From the NCBI RefSeq assembly GCF_018918285.1, contig NZ_JAHLQF010000003.1, forward strand, positions 496,001 through 560,000: a stretch of 64,000 nucleotides of DNA. Direction: 5' to 3'. This stretch comes from Clostridium mobile (lineage in GTDB: Bacteria; Bacillota; Clostridia; Clostridiales; Clostridiaceae). The first letter of the stretch is position 1; every line of letters starts with the position of its first letter. The notes beneath the pieces are model-generated. The model was given only the letters and a program-made list of their open reading frames with translations. It made no database searches and was not told where the DNA came from. Shown one piece after another: positions 36,743 through 45,836 of the stretch. The translations under genes and the position numbers were made by a program.

Positions 36743-38581
36743 ATGAAAAAGGACAAAAAGTTAATTATTCTTGATATTGTATTATTGGTATTTTCACTAT
36801 ATTTCGCGTTGTTACTGAGACTGGATTTTAAAATTCCTACTGCATATATGGAGTTTTTTAAACTTACAGTTATACCAGTAATTATAATCACTTTATTTTT
36901 TAATAAGATATTTAATTTATATAATAGTATTTGGAAGTATGCATCTATAGAAGAATTGATGTCTATAATTTATTCTATTTCCTTGTCAAATGTGGTTATT
37001 TTAATATATAGCTACTTTATAAATTATAAATTATTAGAAACAAAATATATTAGATTTCCCTATGGAGTGCATATAATTTTTTGGATTTTATCTGTAGTTC
37101 TTTTAGGAGGCACTAGGTTTATTGCTAGAATAGTTCAAGAAGGCAATTTTGATAAACATAGTGATAAGAAGAAGAAGAGATTATTGATTATCGGTGCTGG
37201 TGACGCAGCTGCTTTATTAATAAAAGAAATTAAAAGAAATATCAATTTAAATTATGAAATAGTTGGATTGATAGATGATGATAAAAGTAAGGTAGGAAAA
37301 CTCATTAGTGGTGCAAAGGTAGTAGGAACTAGGGAAGATATCGCTCATATATGTGATGAATTAAGAGTTGAAGAAATAATACTTGCTATCCCATCAGCAG
37401 ATGTAGATATTAAAAGAAAAATTATTAATATATGTAAGAATACAAATGCTAAATTAAAAACTATGCCAGGTATATATGAAATTATTGATAGTGAATTTAG
37501 CATAAACAATATAAGAGATGTAAATATTGAAGACTTACTGGGAAGAGAAGAAGTTAGATTAAATAATGAAAATATAAATAAATATATCAAAGATAAGGTA
37601 ATATTAGTAACAGGTGGAGGGGGATCTATAGGATCTGAATTATGCAGACAAATTGCTAAATTTAACCCCAAGGAGTTGTTGATACTAGATATTTATGAAA
37701 ACAATGCTTATGATCTTCAAATGGAACTGAACTATAATTATCCTAATTTAAATAAAAAAGTAATAATTGCTTCAATAAGAGATGATAAGAGATTAAAAGA
37801 TATATTTGATATGTATAGACCAGAAGTAGTTTTTCATGCAGCAGCACATAAACATGTTCCGTTGATGGAAAATAACCCAAGTGAAGCTATAAAAAACAAT
37901 ATTATTGGAACATATAATGTAGTTAAATGTAGTCATTTATATGGAGTTAAGAAATTTGTTCAAATAAGCACTGATAAGGCTGTAAATCCAACTAATATAA
38001 TGGGAGCTACAAAGAGATTTTGTGAAATAATGATACAGGCCTTTGACAGCATAAGTAGTACGGAGTATGTAGCAGTTAGATTTGGAAATGTATTAGGAAG
38101 TAATGGATCAGTAATTCCATTATTTAAGAAGCAAATTGCCCATGGAGGACCAGTAACTGTAACTCATCCAGAAATAAACAGATATTTTATGACAATACCA
38201 GAAGCAGCACAGTTAGTAATACAAGCAGGAGCCATGGCTCATGGAGGAGAAATATTTGTTCTTGATATGGGAGAACCAGTAAAAATAGTAGATTTAGCTA
38301 AAGACTTAATCAGACTTTCAGGATATCAACTGGATGTAGACATAAAAATTGAGTACACTGGGTTAAGGCCAGGAGAAAAGTTATATGAAGAATTGTTAAT
38401 GGATGAAGTTGCATTAACTTCTACTGAACATGATAAAATATATGTAGAAAAACCAGCAGATAATAGTATAGATTTTGTAGAAAAATCAATATTAGAGTTT
38501 AAAGAAGTATTAGGTAAAGATAAAGAAGATATGTTTAAATTAGTAGAAAAAAAGGTGCCAACTTACCACAGAAAGGATTGA
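36743..38581 (+). CDS. Membrane nucleoside-diphosphate-sugar dehydratase (EpsC/CapD/PglF type)
   Basis: A 612-residue polytopic enzyme. Residues 1-115 hold four membrane segments (IILDIVLLVFSLYFALLLRL onward). A CoA-binding-like Rossmann domain follows (RLLIIGAGDAAALLIKEI). The catalytic SDR domain has VTGGGGSIGSELCRQI, ISTDKAVNPTNIMGATKR (in the position of the Y/M-x-x-x-K active site of this group), NVLGSNGSVIPLFKKQI and RYFMTIPEAAQLV. Family members convert UDP-GlcNAc to a 4-keto-6-deoxy sugar. ATG at 36743 is eight bases after AAGGTG; an upstream GTG overlaps the site. Confidence 0.9.
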   Translation: MKKDKKLIILDIVLLVFSLYFALLLRLDFKIPTAYMEFFKLTVIPVIIITLFFNKIFNLYNSIWKYASIEELMSIIYSISLSNVVILIYSYFINYKLLETKYIRFPYGVHIIFWILSVVLLGGTRFIARIVQEGNFDKHSDKKKKRLLIIGAGDAAALLIKEIKRNINLNYEIVGLIDDDKSKVGKLISGAKVVGTREDIAHICDELRVEEIILAIPSADVDIKRKIINICKNTNAKLKTMPGIYEIIDSEFSINNIRDVNIEDLLGREEVRLNNENINKYIKDKVILVTGGGGSIGSELCRQIAKFNPKELLILDIYENNAYDLQMELNYNYPNLNKKVIIASIRDDKRLKDIFDMYRPEVVFHAAAHKHVPLMENNPSEAIKNNIIGTYNVVKCSHLYGVKKFVQISTDKAVNPTNIMGATKRFCEIMIQAFDSISSTEYVAVRFGNVLGSNGSVIPLFKKQIAHGGPVTVTHPEINRYFMTIPEAAQLVIQAGAMAHGGEIFVLDMGEPVKIVDLAKDLIRLSGYQLDVDIKIEYTGLRPGEKLYEELLMDEVALTSTEHDKIYVEKPADNSIDFVEKSILEFKEVLGKDKEDMFKLVEKKVPTYHRKD

Positions 38582-38586
38582 TTGGT

Positions 38587-39765
38587 ATGAAAGTGTTAGT
38601 GATTTCCCATATGTACCCTTCAACCTTTAACAAAATGGCAGGTATTTTTGTACATCAACAGGTTAAGGCCCTTGTTGAACAGGGATGTGAAGTAAGAGTT
38701 ATAAGTCCAGTTCCTTGGGCTCCTTTTCCTATAAACAAAGTAAGTAGTAAATGGAAGAGATACTCACAAATACCTACTAAGGCTATTATGGATAATATAG
38801 AGGTTTTTTATCCTAGATATATTGAGTTTCCCAAAGGATTTCTTTTTCATAAATCAGGGAAGTTTATGGCTAAAGGAATAGATAGAATAGTCAACAACAT
38901 TTACAAAGATTTTAAGTTCGATATAATTCATTCCCATGTTGCACTGCCTGATGGTTATGCAAGTATGGTGATTAATGAGAAATATAATGTTCCTCATATA
39001 GTAACTATTCATGGTCAGGATTTTCAAAACACAATTAATAGAAATTTAGAATGTAAAAAGGCTTTATTTGAAGTACTAAATAAAGTAGATAAAATAATAA
39101 CTGTCAGCAGTAAATTAAAAAACATAGTAAAAGATGAAGCGTTTTTTCACAAGATTGAAGTGATAAATAATGGAATAGATAAGAAATATATAGCTGAAAA
39201 GGTTGAAGAGCTTAAAGGCGATGAAATAAATTTATTAAGTGCTTCGAATCTTAAAGAAGCAAAAGGAATTCAATTTAATATAAAGGCTATTTCTAATTTA
39301 ATAAATAAATACCCTAATATACAGTATAGTATTATAGGTGATGGAGAATATAAAAACAAATTACTAGAATTAGTGGAAGAACTAGGTCTGAAAAATAATG
39401 TTGGTTTCTTGGGTAAGCTTGATTATGATAAGGTTATTGAAAATATGAGAAGTTGCCATATTTTTTCCTTGCCAAGTTATAAAGAAGGTTTTGGAATGGT
39501 CTATATTGAGGCCATGGCACAAGGTAAACCAGTTATAGGGATAAAAGGTGAAGGTATAACAGATGTAATAGACAATGGAGTAAATGGATTTTTAGTAGAA
39601 AGAGAAAATGTTCAGGAGTTAGAGAGTGTTCTAGAGCTTTTGATTAAGGATGATTTAAAAAGAAGCAACATAGGAGAAAATGCAAAAGAAACTGTTTTAA
39701 AGAACTACACTTGGGATGAGGTTGCAAAAAGAACTATAAAAGTATATAAATCTTTAATAAAATGA
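38587..39765 (+). CDS. GT4 glycosyltransferase, polysaccharide module 1
   Basis: A 392-residue GT-B retaining glycosyltransferase. The N-terminal acceptor domain starts MKVLVISHMYPSTFNKMAGI and includes DIIHSHVALPDGY; the donor domain contains NLLSASNLKEAKGIQF and the conserved SYKEGFGMVYIEAMAQGKPV with the E-x7-E pair. Sugar and linkage cannot be predicted. It begins five bases after the dehydratase stop; the in-frame TTG at 38578 overlaps that gene, but the ATG at 38587 is better spaced from AAAGGA. Confidence 0.88.
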   Translation: MKVLVISHMYPSTFNKMAGIFVHQQVKALVEQGCEVRVISPVPWAPFPINKVSSKWKRYSQIPTKAIMDNIEVFYPRYIEFPKGFLFHKSGKFMAKGIDRIVNNIYKDFKFDIIHSHVALPDGYASMVINEKYNVPHIVTIHGQDFQNTINRNLECKKALFEVLNKVDKIITVSSKLKNIVKDEAFFHKIEVINNGIDKKYIAEKVEELKGDEINLLSASNLKEAKGIQFNIKAISNLINKYPNIQYSIIGDGEYKNKLLELVEELGLKNNVGFLGKLDYDKVIENMRSCHIFSLPSYKEGFGMVYIEAMAQGKPVIGIKGEGITDVIDNGVNGFLVERENVQELESVLELLIKDDLKRSNIGENAKETVLKNYTWDEVAKRTIKVYKSLIK

Positions 39766-39803
39766 AAACAATGTAAAAAAATTTAAATTTAATACAAAAA
39801 AAT

Positions 39804-39833
39804 TTGACCACAACTATTAATAAAGTGTATAAT
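39804..39833 (+). promoter_or_regulatory. Promoter upstream of the nucleotide-sugar dehydrogenase
   Basis: TTGACC at 39804-39809 and a perfect TATAAT at 39828-39833 with an 18-base spacer. Confidence 0.6.
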
Positions 39834-39874
39834 TTTAATGGTTGTAAATCTTAAAACCTAGGAGGTTATTAACA

Positions 39875-41191
39875 ATGTCACAGATAAGAGACGAATTAAT
39901 AAAAAAGTTAGAAGATAAGACAGCAAAATTAGGGGTAGTGGGATTAGGATATGTAGGATTACCACTAGCCGTAGAAAAAGCAAAAGCAGGCTATGAAGTA
40001 ATAGGTTTTGACGTTCAAGATAGCAAGGTACAAATGGTTAATGAAGGTCATAACTATATAGGTGACGTAGTTGACGCAGATTTAAAGGAAATAGTGGAAA
40101 ATGGAAAACTAAGAGCAACTACAGACTTTAGTTTTGTAAAAGATGTAGATGCAGTATGTATTGCAGTACCAACACCACTTGATATATATAAGCAGCCAGA
40201 TTTATCCTACGTGATAAAATCAACAAGAGACGTGGCAAAATATTTAAAAAGAGGTATGTTAGTAGTACTCGAAAGCACAACATATCCAGGTACAACAGAA
40301 GAAGTATTAAAACCAATACTTGAAGAAACAGGACTTAAGTGTGGAGAAGACTTTTTCTTAGCATTCTCACCAGAAAGAGTTGACCCAGGTAATAAGGACT
40401 TCAATACAAAAAATACTCCAAAAGTAGTTGGAGGATGTACAGAAGAATGTACAGAAGTAGCAGCAGCTCTTTATAGAAGCGTACTAGAAGGGGAAATACA
40501 CTCAGTATCTTCACCAGCAGTAGCTGAAATGGAAAAAATACTTGAAAATACATTTAGAAATATAAACATAGCATTAGCAAATGAAATAGCAGTGCTTTGT
40601 AACAAGATGAATATAGATGTTTGGGAAGTAATAGATGCAGCAAAAACTAAGCCATACGGATTTATGGCATTTTATCCAGGTCCAGGACTAGGAGGACACT
40701 GCATACCACTAGACCCATTCTATTTAGAGTGGAAAGCAAAAGAATATGATTTCCACACAAGCTTAATTCAGACATCAGGAAGAATCAATGATAGAATGCC
40801 TGAATACGTAGTAGAAAATATAATGAAATTATTAAACAAAGAAAAGAAAGCCATGAATGGAGCAAAGGTACTTTTAATGGGAGTGTCTTATAAGAATGAT
40901 ATAGATGACTTAAGAGAATCCCCGGCATTAAAAGTTATCGATGAATTAAACAGACATGGTGCAGATATAATCTACTGTGATCCATTCATTCCAGAGTTTG
41001 AACACAAGGGAAGAAAGTACTATTCAGTTGACTGGAGAGAAGCAGCAGGGAATGCGGATGTGGTAGTTATTACAACTAATCATAGCAATATAGATTATGA
41101 AGGCTTAGTAGAAAAGGCCAAGTTAGTTTATGATACAAGAAACGCTACAAAAGAAGTTAAGAACAACAGAGAAAAAATATATAAACTTTAG
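39875..41191 (+). CDS. UDP-N-acetylglucosamine 6-dehydrogenase, WbpA type
   Basis: A 438-residue NAD-dependent dehydrogenase that oxidises the C6 hydroxyl of a UDP-sugar to a uronate. The nucleotide-binding site is LGVVGLGYVGLPLAVEKAKA. The substrate site has LESTTYPGTTEE, FSPERVDPGN and GFMAFYPGPGLGGHCIPLDP with the catalytic cysteine. The wording of the last two motifs matches the WbpA subgroup more than UDP-glucose dehydrogenases. ATG follows AGGAGG. The next gene is a WlbA-type oxidase, which takes the product further. Confidence 0.88.
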   Translation: MSQIRDELIKKLEDKTAKLGVVGLGYVGLPLAVEKAKAGYEVIGFDVQDSKVQMVNEGHNYIGDVVDADLKEIVENGKLRATTDFSFVKDVDAVCIAVPTPLDIYKQPDLSYVIKSTRDVAKYLKRGMLVVLESTTYPGTTEEVLKPILEETGLKCGEDFFLAFSPERVDPGNKDFNTKNTPKVVGGCTEECTEVAAALYRSVLEGEIHSVSSPAVAEMEKILENTFRNINIALANEIAVLCNKMNIDVWEVIDAAKTKPYGFMAFYPGPGLGGHCIPLDPFYLEWKAKEYDFHTSLIQTSGRINDRMPEYVVENIMKLLNKEKKAMNGAKVLLMGVSYKNDIDDLRESPALKVIDELNRHGADIIYCDPFIPEFEHKGRKYYSVDWREAAGNADVVVITTNHSNIDYEGLVEKAKLVYDTRNATKEVKNNREKIYKL

Positions 41192-41198
41192 TTTAGAA

Positions 41199-41223
41199 AG
41201 GATAAGTCAGTTTGACTTATCCT
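41199..41223 (+). terminator. Intergenic hairpin between dehydrogenase and oxidase genes
   Basis: AGGATAAGTCA and TGACTTATCCT are perfect 11-base arms around a three-base loop. No T-run follows, so it more likely tunes or stabilises mRNA than terminates fully. Confidence 0.5.
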
Positions 41224-41248
41224 ATAATATAATTATGAGGTGATTTTG

Positions 41249-42355
41249 TTGAAAAAATTAAGGTTCGCTATAATAGGATGCGGAAGAATTTCATATAAAC
41301 ACGTGGAAGCACTAGTAAACAATAAAGAAGAAGGACTGTTAGTTGCAGTTTGTGATGTTATAGAAGAGAAAGCAGAAAAAGAAAAAAATGAATATGTATC
41401 AAAGATGGGTGCTCCGCTTACAGTAGGAGTATACACAGACTATAAAAAAATGTTAGATAATGAAGAAATAGATGCAGTTGTAATATCAACAGAAAGTGGA
41501 TACCATCCAGAGATAGGTATTTATTGCATGAATAAAGGTAAGCATGCTATAGTAGAAAAACCTATAGCTCTATCAATAAAAGATGCTGATGAAATGATTA
41601 AGGTTGCAAGAGAAAACAATGTAAAATTATGTGTAAGCCACCAAAATAGATTTAATGCTCCAATACAAAAATTAAGAAATGCTGTAGAAGAAGATAGATT
41701 TGGAAGACTAGTAAATGGAACAGCAAGAATTCTTTGGAATAGAAATATGGGATACTATGAACAAGCACCGTGGAGAGGAACTTGGGAACTTGATGGTGGA
41801 ACATTGATGAATCAATGTATCCATAATATAGACTTATTACAATGGATGCTTGGAGGGGAAATAGATACAGTTTATGCCCAATGCGATACTTTCTTAAGAG
41901 ACATAGAAGGGGAAGACTTTGGAGCCATAATTATAAGATTTAAAAATGGTGCCATAGGAATAATAGAAGGAAGTGCTTGTGTATATCCAAAAAATTTAGA
42001 AGAAACGCTAAGCATATTTGGAGAAAAAGGAACAGCTTGCATAGGTGGTCTTGCTGTTAACAAAATTGAAACTTGGAGATTTGCCGATGGTAAGGATAAT
42101 GAAGAAGAAATACTAAAACAACAAGGTGAAGATCCAGACAGTGTATATGGTTTTGGACACACATACTTATATAAAGACTTTATTGATGCGTTACATGAAG
42201 ATAGAGAGCCATTAATAAATGGTGAAGAAGGTAAAAAAGGCATGACAATAATACTTGCAGCTTACAAATCAAGACTTACAGGACTTCCAGTTAAATTTCC
42301 ATTAGAAGACTTTTCTACAATGGAAATGGTTGGAGTAGATAAAATCAACAAATAA
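41249..42355 (+). CDS. Gfo/Idh/MocA oxidoreductase, WlbA-like UDP-sugar 3-oxidase
   Basis: A 368-residue NAD(P)-dependent oxidoreductase. The N-terminus is KKLRFAIIGCGRISYKH; the substrate-binding EKPIALSIKDADEMI and SHQNRFNAPIQKL carry the family lysine and arginine. The C-terminal part with APWRGTWELDGGTLMNQCIH and NIDLLQWMLGG strongly resembles WlbA enzymes, which oxidise C3 of UDP-GlcNAc uronate. The start is TTG at 41249, after GAGGTG. A 3-aminotransferase should act next, but none is encoded here. Confidence 0.8.
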   Translation: MKKLRFAIIGCGRISYKHVEALVNNKEEGLLVAVCDVIEEKAEKEKNEYVSKMGAPLTVGVYTDYKKMLDNEEIDAVVISTESGYHPEIGIYCMNKGKHAIVEKPIALSIKDADEMIKVARENNVKLCVSHQNRFNAPIQKLRNAVEEDRFGRLVNGTARILWNRNMGYYEQAPWRGTWELDGGTLMNQCIHNIDLLQWMLGGEIDTVYAQCDTFLRDIEGEDFGAIIIRFKNGAIGIIEGSACVYPKNLEETLSIFGEKGTACIGGLAVNKIETWRFADGKDNEEEILKQQGEDPDSVYGFGHTYLYKDFIDALHEDREPLINGEEGKKGMTIILAAYKSRLTGLPVKFPLEDFSTMEMVGVDKINK

Positions 42356-42376
42356 TTAGTTAAAGGAGAATAATCT

Positions 42377-43117
42377 ATGAATTATATATCTTCTAAAGCT
42401 ATAATTGGAAATAATGTTCAAATCGGAAGATTTGCTATAATAGAAGATGATGTAGTAATCGGTGATAACTGCATCATCGCTAACAATGTGGTGATAAAAT
42501 CAGGAACTAAAATTGCCTCTAACGTTAGAATAGATGATAATACTGTAATAGGAAAAGAGCCTATGAGATCAGTAAATAGTATTTTTAAAGATGAGAAAAA
42601 ACTTCCTCCTGCAATAATTAAAGACGAGTGTTTAATTGGAGCAGGAGTAATAATTTATGCTGGCTGTCAAATAGAAAATAAAACTTTAATTGCAGATTTA
42701 GCTGTGGTTAGGGAAGATGTTACAATAGGAGAAAAGACTATAATAGGCAAAGGTGCTACTATAGAAAACTTCTGTAAGGTGGGTTCTAATTGTAAAATTC
42801 AAACTAATGTATACTTAACTGCCTATTCAGAAGTAGAGGATTATGTATTTATAGGACCTTGCACCGTTACTTCAAATGACAATTTTGCAGCTAGATCCAA
42901 AGAAAGATTTGGGAAATTTAAAGGTGTAACTATAAAAAAGGGTGGAAGAATTGGAGCAGGAGCAACTATATTGCCAGGTAAAATAATTGAAGAAGATGGA
43001 TTTGTAGCAGCAGGAAGTGTAGTGACTAAAGATGTAGAAAAAGAAACAATTGTTGCAGGAAACCCAGCTAAAGCTTTAAGAAAAGTTCCTGAGAACCAAC
43101 TATTGAAAAATCAGTAG
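42377..43117 (+). CDS. Left-handed beta-helix (hexapeptide) acyltransferase
   Basis: A 246-residue protein built of hexapeptide repeats, for example IGNNVQIGRFAIIEDDVVIG, IGAGVIIYAG and IGEKTIIGKGATI, ending with AGSVVTKDVEKETIVAGNPA. Position after WbpA- and WlbA-type genes suggests a WbpD-like N-acetylation of a 3-amino-UDP-sugar. It is about 55 residues longer than WbpD, with extra N-terminal coils, so another acyl group or acceptor is possible. AAAGGAG precedes the ATG. Confidence 0.82.
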   Translation: MNYISSKAIIGNNVQIGRFAIIEDDVVIGDNCIIANNVVIKSGTKIASNVRIDDNTVIGKEPMRSVNSIFKDEKKLPPAIIKDECLIGAGVIIYAGCQIENKTLIADLAVVREDVTIGEKTIIGKGATIENFCKVGSNCKIQTNVYLTAYSEVEDYVFIGPCTVTSNDNFAARSKERFGKFKGVTIKKGGRIGAGATILPGKIIEEDGFVAAGSVVTKDVEKETIVAGNPAKALRKVPENQLLKNQ

Positions 43118-43146
43118 TTAGAATAAGAACCTATGAGGTGTATTAG

Positions 43147-44250
43147 ATGAAAATATGTATGCTAACATCTGGGCATGATGTTTATGACAATAGAATATAT
43201 TACAAGGAAATACTTTCATTAAAAAAACAATATGATGATATATATATTGTGGCTCCAGGTGATAAAGATTTTGTTACCGAGGATGGAGTCATAATAAAAT
43301 GCTTTCCAAAGAGGAAAAATTGGAGAGATAGGTTTAGACCTATGAAAGATATGTACAATATAGCCAAAACAATAGGAGCAGATGTTTACCATGCCCATGA
43401 ACCGGATTCTTTTCAGGTAGCGGTTAAATTAAAAAAGAATTTTGGAAGCAAAATAATATATGATTCTCATGAATATTATCCAGAAGCTTTTTCAGAACAT
43501 TTTCCTGCCATTAAGGGAATTATGGAAAAAGTTATATATAATTATGAGAAAGTATTAGCTAAAAAGGCTGATTGTATAATAACTGTAAATGATATACTAG
43601 TAAATAAATTCAAGAAATATCATTCTAATGTAATTCTACTGCCCAATTACCCAGTGTTAAAAGATGAAGAAATGATAAAAGAATATAATCCAATTCCTAC
43701 TTTTATCTATGTAGGAGGGTTAAGAGAAGATAGAGGTATTTATAAGATTTTAGAAGCAGCAAAGTTAATTAACGTAAATTGTAAATACATATTTGTAGGT
43801 CCTTTTGAAAGTGAAAGTTTTAAATCTAAGTGTGATGAGTATATAAAAAATAACTTACAAGATAAGGATATTATATTTACTGGAAAAATACCTCACACTA
43901 AAGTTTTTGATTATTTAAAAACTGCCCATGCCGGGTTTGTTTTGTTGCAACCTCATAATTGGAGATATGTAAATGCAGAGCCTATTAAATTATTTGAATA
44001 CATGATAACAAGGACTGCTGTAATAGGAAGTGATTTTCCTATGGTGAAAGCTATAGTCGATCCTTCTGGAAGTGGGATGGTTGTTAAGCCTGATTCCCCA
44101 GAGAGCATAGCTAAAGCTATTAACAATCTAGCAAATGATATAGAAAAAACTAAAACTATGGGTGAAAATGGATTTAATAAAGTTAAGAAAGATTATAATT
44201 GGTCCTTGTGTGAAAGTAGATTATTAGAAGCCTATAGTTTATTAAGATAA
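43147..44250 (+). CDS. GT4 glycosyltransferase, polysaccharide module 1
   Basis: A 367-residue GT-B glycosyltransferase. N-terminal features are MKICMLTSGHDVYDNRIYYK and DVYHAHEPDSFQVAV; the family histidine motif YDSHEYYPE follows. The donor domain has YVGGLREDRGIYKILEAA and EPIKLFEYMITRTAVIG, with the conserved glutamate. The GHDVYDNRIYYKE opening is common in enzymes of wbp-type and teichuronic clusters. Acceptor unknown. It begins 29 bases after the acyltransferase. Confidence 0.88.
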   Translation: MKICMLTSGHDVYDNRIYYKEILSLKKQYDDIYIVAPGDKDFVTEDGVIIKCFPKRKNWRDRFRPMKDMYNIAKTIGADVYHAHEPDSFQVAVKLKKNFGSKIIYDSHEYYPEAFSEHFPAIKGIMEKVIYNYEKVLAKKADCIITVNDILVNKFKKYHSNVILLPNYPVLKDEEMIKEYNPIPTFIYVGGLREDRGIYKILEAAKLINVNCKYIFVGPFESESFKSKCDEYIKNNLQDKDIIFTGKIPHTKVFDYLKTAHAGFVLLQPHNWRYVNAEPIKLFEYMITRTAVIGSDFPMVKAIVDPSGSGMVVKPDSPESIAKAINNLANDIEKTKTMGENGFNKVKKDYNWSLCESRLLEAYSLLR

Positions 44251-44266
44251 TTTATTTGGAGGGATT

Positions 44267-45811
44267 ATGACTGAATTAAAGAAAGATGTAAAAAATGTGG
44301 CGAAGTATGGTATGATTATTACTATTCTTTTGGTTTTAAGTAAGTTTACTGGTTTTGCAAGAGAATTTATTATAGCAATACAATTGGGAACAACTAGAGA
44401 AGCAGACATATTTAAAACAGCAAGTGCCATGCCACAAGTTTTTTTTAGTGCCGTAGCAGCAGCTTTAGTTACAACTTTTATACCCATCTTTTCAAATATT
44501 AAAAATGATAAGGAAAAAGCAAATAAGTTTTTTAATAATGTATTAAACATTGTAACAATAGTATGTTTTATATTATCGATAATAGCCATAATAGTTTCAC
44601 CACAATTAGTATCTCTATTCGCAGGAGGATTTGAGGGCAATGATTTTAATGTTACTGTCCAGTTAACTCAGATGTTAATGCCTTCAATAATCTTCTTAGG
44701 TATGAGTGGACTATACACTGGCTATCTACAGTCCTATGGGAAATTTGTTCAGCCTGCTTTAACTGGAATTATAGCGAATATAGTTATAATCATTGGCTTG
44801 ATAATATTTTATAAAAAGTATGGCTTAATGGCAGCTATAATGTCCGTATTTGTTGGAGGAATAGCCCAAGCTTTTACTCAAAGACCTTTTATGGGAAATG
44901 ATTATAAATATAAGTTTATAATAGATTTAAAAGATGATAATGTGCAAAAAATGTTAAAATTATCCATTCCAATTCTAATAAGTAGCGCTGTATCACAGAT
45001 AAATTTAATGGTAGGTAGAAATTTTGCATCACATTTAGTGGCCGGAAGCATATCTGTAATAGATTATGCAAGTAAATTTAGCACCATTATAAATCAAGTG
45101 TTTATAGTATCTATAACTACGGTATTATATCCAAAGTTAACAGAGAGATATTCCCAAAATGATTTAGAGGGCTTTAAAGAGTTATTTGTAAAATCAGTTA
45201 ACTTAGTAATTATGGTGGCTATACCATTAATATTTGGACTTGCAGTTTTAAGCAAACCTGTTATTCAACTGGTATTAGAACGAGGGCAATTCGATAAAAC
45301 TTCAACAGAGTTGACTTCTATGTGTTTAAAATATTTAGCTTTTTCAGCATTAGGATATTCCTTAATGGACATATTGGGTAAGGTATTTTTCGCCATGAAG
45401 AATACATTAACTCCAATGATTAATGGTTTTATTCTTGTTGTGGTTAATATAATATTTATTTTAGCTTTAGGTCCTAGAATGGGTGTAAATGGAATTGCTC
45501 TAGCAACAACCCTATCTGTAACTATTTTAGCTTTAATTCTTTTTATTGAAATAAAGGTTAGAATTAAAGGAGTTAATTATAGAAAAATATTTATAAGTTT
45601 TTTAAAGATGCTATCTTCTGGAATAGTTATGGCATTAGTTGTAGGGGGATTGTTTAGGCTAATTGATGGGTTTATACCTAAAGGTGACTTGTTTTTAGGC
45701 ATAAATATTATAATATGTACGTTGGTCGGTGCATGTGTATATATTATTATGTTAATAATACTTAGAGTAGATGAGTTAAAGGAACTAATAAACTTGAAAA
45801 GAAAAAAATAA
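44267..45811 (+). CDS. MurJ/MviN-family lipid-linked glycan flippase, copy 1
   Basis: A 514-residue MOP-superfamily protein with about 14 membrane segments. MurJ-type motifs include SKFTGFAREFIIAIQLGT, FKTASAMPQVFFSAVAAALV, GLYTGYLQSYGKFVQPALTG and LVLERGQFDKTSTELTS. Proteins of this branch flip lipid II; others flip capsule or exopolysaccharide repeat units. The operon position favours glycan repeat-unit export, but a back-up lipid II role is possible. A second member of the family lies at 52151. Confidence 0.88.
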   Translation: MTELKKDVKNVAKYGMIITILLVLSKFTGFAREFIIAIQLGTTREADIFKTASAMPQVFFSAVAAALVTTFIPIFSNIKNDKEKANKFFNNVLNIVTIVCFILSIIAIIVSPQLVSLFAGGFEGNDFNVTVQLTQMLMPSIIFLGMSGLYTGYLQSYGKFVQPALTGIIANIVIIIGLIIFYKKYGLMAAIMSVFVGGIAQAFTQRPFMGNDYKYKFIIDLKDDNVQKMLKLSIPILISSAVSQINLMVGRNFASHLVAGSISVIDYASKFSTIINQVFIVSITTVLYPKLTERYSQNDLEGFKELFVKSVNLVIMVAIPLIFGLAVLSKPVIQLVLERGQFDKTSTELTSMCLKYLAFSALGYSLMDILGKVFFAMKNTLTPMINGFILVVVNIIFILALGPRMGVNGIALATTLSVTILALILFIEIKVRIKGVNYRKIFISFLKMLSSGIVMALVVGGLFRLIDGFIPKGDLFLGINIIICTLVGACVYIIMLIILRVDELKELINLKRKK

Positions 45812-45836
45812 GAAGTATTTAGGAGAGGAACGGTAG

